DNA of 9,914 nt. It comes from Thalassospiraceae bacterium. GTDB lineage: Bacteria; Pseudomonadota; Alphaproteobacteria; Rhodospirillales; Magnetovibrionaceae. Position numbers and translations under genes: made by a program. Every line of letters starts with the position of its first letter. Position 1 is the stretch's first letter. The stretch covers positions 1 to 9,914 of the forward strand of contig DAOWFT010000132.1 of assembly GCA_030637845.1 (NCBI GenBank), written 5' to 3'. The notes beneath the pieces were generated by a model that was not told where the DNA came from, did not search any database, and saw only the letters and a list, made by a program, of their open reading frames with translations. Below are positions 7,098 through 9,914 of the stretch, in pieces.

Positions 7098-7793
7098 TTA
7101 TAACAACCCTTCGCTTTTGAATGAGGTGTGGCCGCTGGCTGAAACTATTACGTGGTCGTGTAGTTGAATGCCTAACTTGTGCCCGGCATCTTGAATTTCC
7201 ATGGTCATATCAATATCTGGTTTCGATGGTGTGGTGTCGCCGCTGGGATGGTTGTGAACCATTATCAATGCGCTGGCCCCTAGGTCGAGCGCACGTTTTA
7301 TGACCTCGCGTGGGTAAACCGGGGTGTGGTCAATGGTTCCCGTTTGTTGCAATTCATCTGCTATCAGCACATTTTTGCGGTTTAGAAATAAAATGCGAAA
7401 TTGTTCAACCTTTTCCCCGCCCATGGCGGCGCGACAGTAATCAAGCAACGCTTGCCAGTTATCCAACACCGGTTTGTCCATGATTTCTTGGCCCAGCATA
7501 CGGACCGCCGTCTCGCGCACAACTTTCAGATTAATTGCGGCGACCTCGCCCATTCCATCAACGCTGGAAATTTCGCTGGTATCGGCATCTAAAATACCGG
7601 CCAGCGAGCCAAATTTTTTTATTAATGCTTTGGCAATTGGTTTTACATCACGCCTTGGCATGGAATTAAACAATAACAATTCAACTAATTCATAATCGGG
7701 CAGGGAGCTGGCGCCGCTTTTTATAAAACGTTCACGCAGTCGAGCGCGATGTCCAGCGTAATGCGGTGGTTCTTTTTTGTCGTCTGACCCCAT
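7098..7793 (-). CDS. radC: RadC-family JAMM/MPN domain protein
   Basis: The 231-residue product has the usual RadC layout. An N-terminal region with a helix-hairpin-helix-like segment (about 61-92, FGSLAGIL...VDGMGEVAAINLK) is followed by the JAMM/MPN domain. That domain has EQFRILFLN (130-138), GTIDHTPVYPREVIKRAL (152-169) and the metal-binding motif HNHPSGD...D with His180, His182 and Asp193. The old assignment to DNA repair was traced to another locus, and the biochemical role remains uncertain; JAMM domains elsewhere are metalloproteases. The start is ATG at 7793 (MGSDDKK), 29 bp after the map stop. There is no good purine-rich ribosome binding site, only GGGG 5 bases upstream. An upstream ATG at 7804 lies in another frame. 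Confidence 0.93.
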   Translation of the reverse strand: MGSDDKKEPPHYAGHRARLRERFIKSGASSLPDYELVELLLFNSMPRRDVKPIAKALIKKFGSLAGILDADTSEISSVDGMGEVAAINLKVVRETAVRMLGQEIMDKPVLDNWQALLDYCRAAMGGEKVEQFRILFLNRKNVLIADELQQTGTIDHTPVYPREVIKRALDLGASALIMVHNHPSGDTTPSKPDIDMTMEIQDAGHKLGIQLHDHVIVSASGHTSFKSEGLL

Positions 7794-7807
7794 AATGGCC
7801 CCATAAT
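7788..7807. repeat. 9-bp direct repeat at the radC start
   Basis: ccccataat occurs at 7788-7796 and 7799-7807, separated by GG (11-bp period). On the minus strand this places ATTATGGGG twice in a row, so the radC start codon is duplicated 11 bases upstream in a different frame. The GGGG of the upstream copy may serve as a poor Shine-Dalgarno for the true start. Confidence 0.6.
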
Positions 7808-7822
7808 CTATTGTCCGGTTTT

Positions 7823-8617
7823 CTATAAATCGTATGGGGGCTTATCTAACCCAGCGGGCGATTTGGTGAAAACTTCAAAACCGTCCTTGGTAACAGCGAT
7901 GGAATGTTCAAACTGCGCGGAAAGTGTTTTATCACGGGTAACTGCGGTCCAGCCGTCTTGTAGAATTTTTATATCGTATTTGCCAAAGTTAATCATTGGT
8001 TCGATGGTAAAAAACATTCCTTCTTTTAATTTTACCCCTTCACCGGGTTTGCCGAAATGCATGATGTTGGGTGCATCATGAAAGACCCGGCCCAATCCGT
8101 GGCCGCAAAAATCGCGCACCACCGAATAACCGTGGCTTTCGGCATATTCCTGAATGGCATGGCCAATATCGCCAGTGGTGGCACCGGGCTTTACCACATT
8201 AATGCCTTTCCACATTGCATCAAAGGTGACGTCGATAAGCTTGCGTGATTTTACGCCAGCTTTACCAACGGTAAACATGCGCGAAGTATCGCCAAACCAG
8301 CCATCAAGGGTGACGGTAACGTCGATGTTTACAACATCACCGTCCATTAATTTTTTATCACCGGGAATACCGTGACAAACAACATGGTTGATGGAGGTGC
8401 AAATGGATTTTGGATAACCGCGATAATTTAACGGTGATGGTATTGCACCATTATCAATAATAAATTCATGACAAATGCGGTTTAGCTTATCGGTGCTGAC
8501 ACCGGGCACCACATGGGGCGCTATCATATCTAGCGTTTCGGCGGCTAGCTTTCCGGCTTTGCGCATGCCGTCAAAATCATCGCTTGAGTGAATTACTATT
8601 CTTTTTGCTTCGTGCAT
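7823..8617 (-). CDS. map: Methionine aminopeptidase, type I
   Basis: This enzyme removes the initiator methionine from nascent proteins in the cytoplasm, after peptide deformylase. The 264-residue product is the normal type Ia length. All five metal ligands are visible: Asp99 (VVNIDVTV), Asp110 (FGDTSRMF), His173 (CGHGLGRVFH), Glu206 (FTIEPM) and Glu237 (QFEHSI). The substrate-contacting histidines His82 (VVCHGIPG) and His180 are also present. The start ATG at 8617 gives the expected N terminus (about 14 residues before DGMRKAGKLAAETL). The leader is A-rich with no recognisable Shine-Dalgarno, so initiation may depend on an unstructured A-rich stretch. It lies 62 bp after sfsA and 29 bp before radC. 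Confidence 0.97.
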   Translation of the reverse strand: MHEAKRIVIHSSDDFDGMRKAGKLAAETLDMIAPHVVPGVSTDKLNRICHEFIIDNGAIPSPLNYRGYPKSICTSINHVVCHGIPGDKKLMDGDVVNIDVTVTLDGWFGDTSRMFTVGKAGVKSRKLIDVTFDAMWKGINVVKPGATTGDIGHAIQEYAESHGYSVVRDFCGHGLGRVFHDAPNIMHFGKPGEGVKLKEGMFFTIEPMINFGKYDIKILQDGWTAVTRDKTLSAQFEHSIAVTKDGFEVFTKSPAGLDKPPYDL

Positions 8618-8679
8618 TTTTTTATCAACTTTAAAATTATTTCTTGGTTACTAGAATATAGGTGTTTTTTACAAAATCA

Positions 8680-9390
8680 CTAGGTCTCAATAGCGCATGG
8701 CCCAGAAATGCTTATTTCCAAGGGGGTTATATCACAGCCATAGGCCACGACCTCGACCCCAGCGGTAATAGCCTTGGCAAATTCGGCTGAATAGGTCGGG
8801 TCAATATCGGGTGCGAGGGTAAAGCTTTTGGCATCATTTCGCTGCACCAAATAAAACATTACCGCCCGGTGTCCGGCACGTACCATGTTTGCAAGCTCAA
8901 CCAGATGTTTGGCGCCTCGGGCCGTTACCGCGTCGGGAAATTCAGCGGGTGCCTTTTTAGCCAGATCGCGTTTCATGGTTACGTTTTTAACTTCGACATA
9001 GCAGTCTGGTTTTCCCTCAGATTGCAGAAAAATATCGATGCGTGAATTTTCGCCGTATTTAACCTCGCGTTTGAGGTGTTCATAACCAGTTAGCTCGGCA
9101 ATCTCACCAGCCGCGATGGCATCGCTAACAATGCGGTTGGGATGCTGGGTGTTGATGCCAACTAGCGCATCATTTATCTCAATAATTTCCCAGGTAAATT
9201 TAAGTTTACGTTTGGGGTTATCATTGGGCGTAAGCCAAACCCTGGCGCCTAGAACATTGAGCGAAAGCATGGAACCTGAATTGGCACAGTGCGCGGTAAC
9301 AACCGAACCATCGTCCAATTCAACATCGGCCATGAAACGTTTGTAACGTTTGATCAGCTTTCCAGAAATTAACGGTGTTTCAAATTTCAT
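8680..9390 (-). CDS. sfsA: SfsA family DNA/RNA-binding nuclease-like protein
   Basis: The 236-residue product is the normal length for SfsA, named for sugar fermentation stimulation in Escherichia coli, where it was reported to bind DNA. The family has an N-terminal OB-like domain and a C-terminal domain resembling restriction-type nucleases. The signature normally written HCPN(T/S)GSM appears as HCANSGSM (residues 34-41). The nuclease-like core shows GENSRIDI (113-120), YVEVKNVT (131-138, the ExK element) and FPDAVTARGAKHL (151-163), all typical. The ATG at 9390 overlaps the stop of the upstream methyltransferase in an ATGA, implying coupled translation, with AGAAGGG directly upstream. Its physiological role is poorly defined. 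Confidence 0.93.
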   Translation of the reverse strand: MKFETPLISGKLIKRYKRFMADVELDDGSVVTAHCANSGSMLSLNVLGARVWLTPNDNPKRKLKFTWEIIEINDALVGINTQHPNRIVSDAIAAGEIAELTGYEHLKREVKYGENSRIDIFLQSEGKPDCYVEVKNVTMKRDLAKKAPAEFPDAVTARGAKHLVELANMVRAGHRAVMFYLVQRNDAKSFTLAPDIDPTYSAEFAKAITAGVEVVAYGCDITPLEISISGPCAIET

Positions 9391-9914
9391 CCCTTCTTGT
9401 CTTTCTCGGCGCCGTCATTAAGGGCAAGATTTAAATTAATTTTAGCCGTTCCGGGTTTTAGCGGCTGGGGTTGGTTTGGCCCCGGTGCCCATGCGGTCAT
9501 TGTAACAATGTCAAACGTTGCCGGGATGCGGCCATCACCGCCCGCGAATTTTTCCTGATAATAACGTGCGGCCCGTAAAATTGTGTCTTCGCGGGTAAAT
9601 GTTTTTCGCCTGCCGCTAACCGCGCTACTTTCACCCATGCCGCGCAGATCAGCCATTAGCTTGAACGCATCGGGATATGACACGGTAATGGTGTCGGTAT
9701 CTAATACCGGAAGCGCAAATCCGGCACGGCCTAAAAGCGAACCTAAATCTTGCACCGTGGCAAATGGCGATACCCTAGGGCTCATGCCGCCTTCTATTTC
9801 AATTTCAGCCGCCATCAAGCTTTCGCGCAGTTCCCACAATGTTCGTTCGGCAAAAACCGATGCCAGCATTAATCCATCTGGTTTTAATGATTTTCTTATT
9901 TGAATAAGCGCACC
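9387..9914 (-). CDS. NDUFAF5/BioC-like SAM-dependent methyltransferase, 5' end missing
   Basis: The reading frame is open from the right edge (9914) to the TGA at 9389-9387, giving 175 residues of a protein whose N-terminal half is outside the window. The visible part starts at the end of the Rossmann methyltransferase fold (GALIQIRKSLKPDGLMLAS). It continues into the C-terminal region typical of the alphaproteobacterial NDUFAF5-like group: GGMSPRVSPFATVQDLGSLL, RAGFALPVLDTDTITVSYPD and LMADLRGMGESSAV, ending in an Ala/Lys-rich tail. The S-adenosylmethionine-binding GxGxG motif must lie upstream. Human NDUFAF5 modifies an arginine of the complex I subunit NDUFS7; the bacterial homologues are often labelled BioC-like. 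A complex I assembly role is therefore inference. An ATG at 9869 is internal and not the true start. The stop overlaps sfsA by 4 bp. Confidence 0.85.
   Translation of the reverse strand, partial: GALIQIRKSLKPDGLMLASVFAERTLWELRESLMAAEIEIEGGMSPRVSPFATVQDLGSLLGRAGFALPVLDTDTITVSYPDAFKLMADLRGMGESSAVSGRRKTFTREDTILRAARYYQEKFAGGDGRIPATFDIVTMTAWAPGPNQPQPLKPGTAKINLNLALNDGAEKDKKG

Noticed and set aside
7098..7793. radC as a marker of a defence or mobile island
   Set aside because: RadC-like proteins occur on some mobile elements, but here the full-length chromosomal form lies next to map and sfsA, with no integrase, transposase or toxin gene in view.

Overview
The window looks like chromosomal DNA of an alphaproteobacterium, most likely near the Rhodospirillales. 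The PurC, PurB, RadC and NDUFAF5-like methyltransferase sequences have an alphaproteobacterial character. The DUF1476 gene (the F1-ATPase zeta inhibitor) is essentially restricted to that class. Base composition is balanced with AT-rich intergenic stretches. The methyltransferase runs off the right edge and a tandem repeat sits on the left edge, so this may be a whole contig from a metagenome or draft assembly. That is inference.

Layout: all genes but one are on the minus strand, so transcription mostly runs right to left. From the right come an incomplete NDUFAF5/BioC-like methyltransferase, sfsA, map, radC, an MFS transporter and purB. Spacings are a 4-bp overlap, then 62, 29, 3 and 83 bp, consistent with one or two operons. 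purB ends 2 bp from the end of the only plus-strand gene, the DUF1476/zeta gene. Left of that gene are, on the minus strand, a TANGO2/NRDE-family gene, a large MHYT-PAS-histidine kinase gene, and purC. No gap exceeds 300 bp. The larger gaps are 818-976, 2930-3064 and 3824-4000; they hold only weak promoter-like elements, small repeats and a palindrome, and no RNA gene was recognised.

How the genes relate: purC and purB encode SAICAR synthetase and adenylosuccinate lyase, two enzymes of purine synthesis (PurB acts directly after PurC and again in AMP formation). In many alphaproteobacteria purB, DUF1476 and purC lie close together. Here a TANGO2 gene and an orphan membrane histidine kinase sit between them. 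The map-radC-sfsA group is housekeeping: N-terminal methionine removal, a RadC JAMM-domain protein and a SfsA-type nuclease.

Nothing here amounts to a clearly new defence or mobile system. Points most worth a second look are the 27-bp tandem repeat that carries the purC stop codon and a hairpin per unit, the orphan MHYT kinase inside the purine neighbourhood, the 12-bp repeat leader of the DUF1476 gene, the altered SfsA signature, and two genes with apparent TTG starts.
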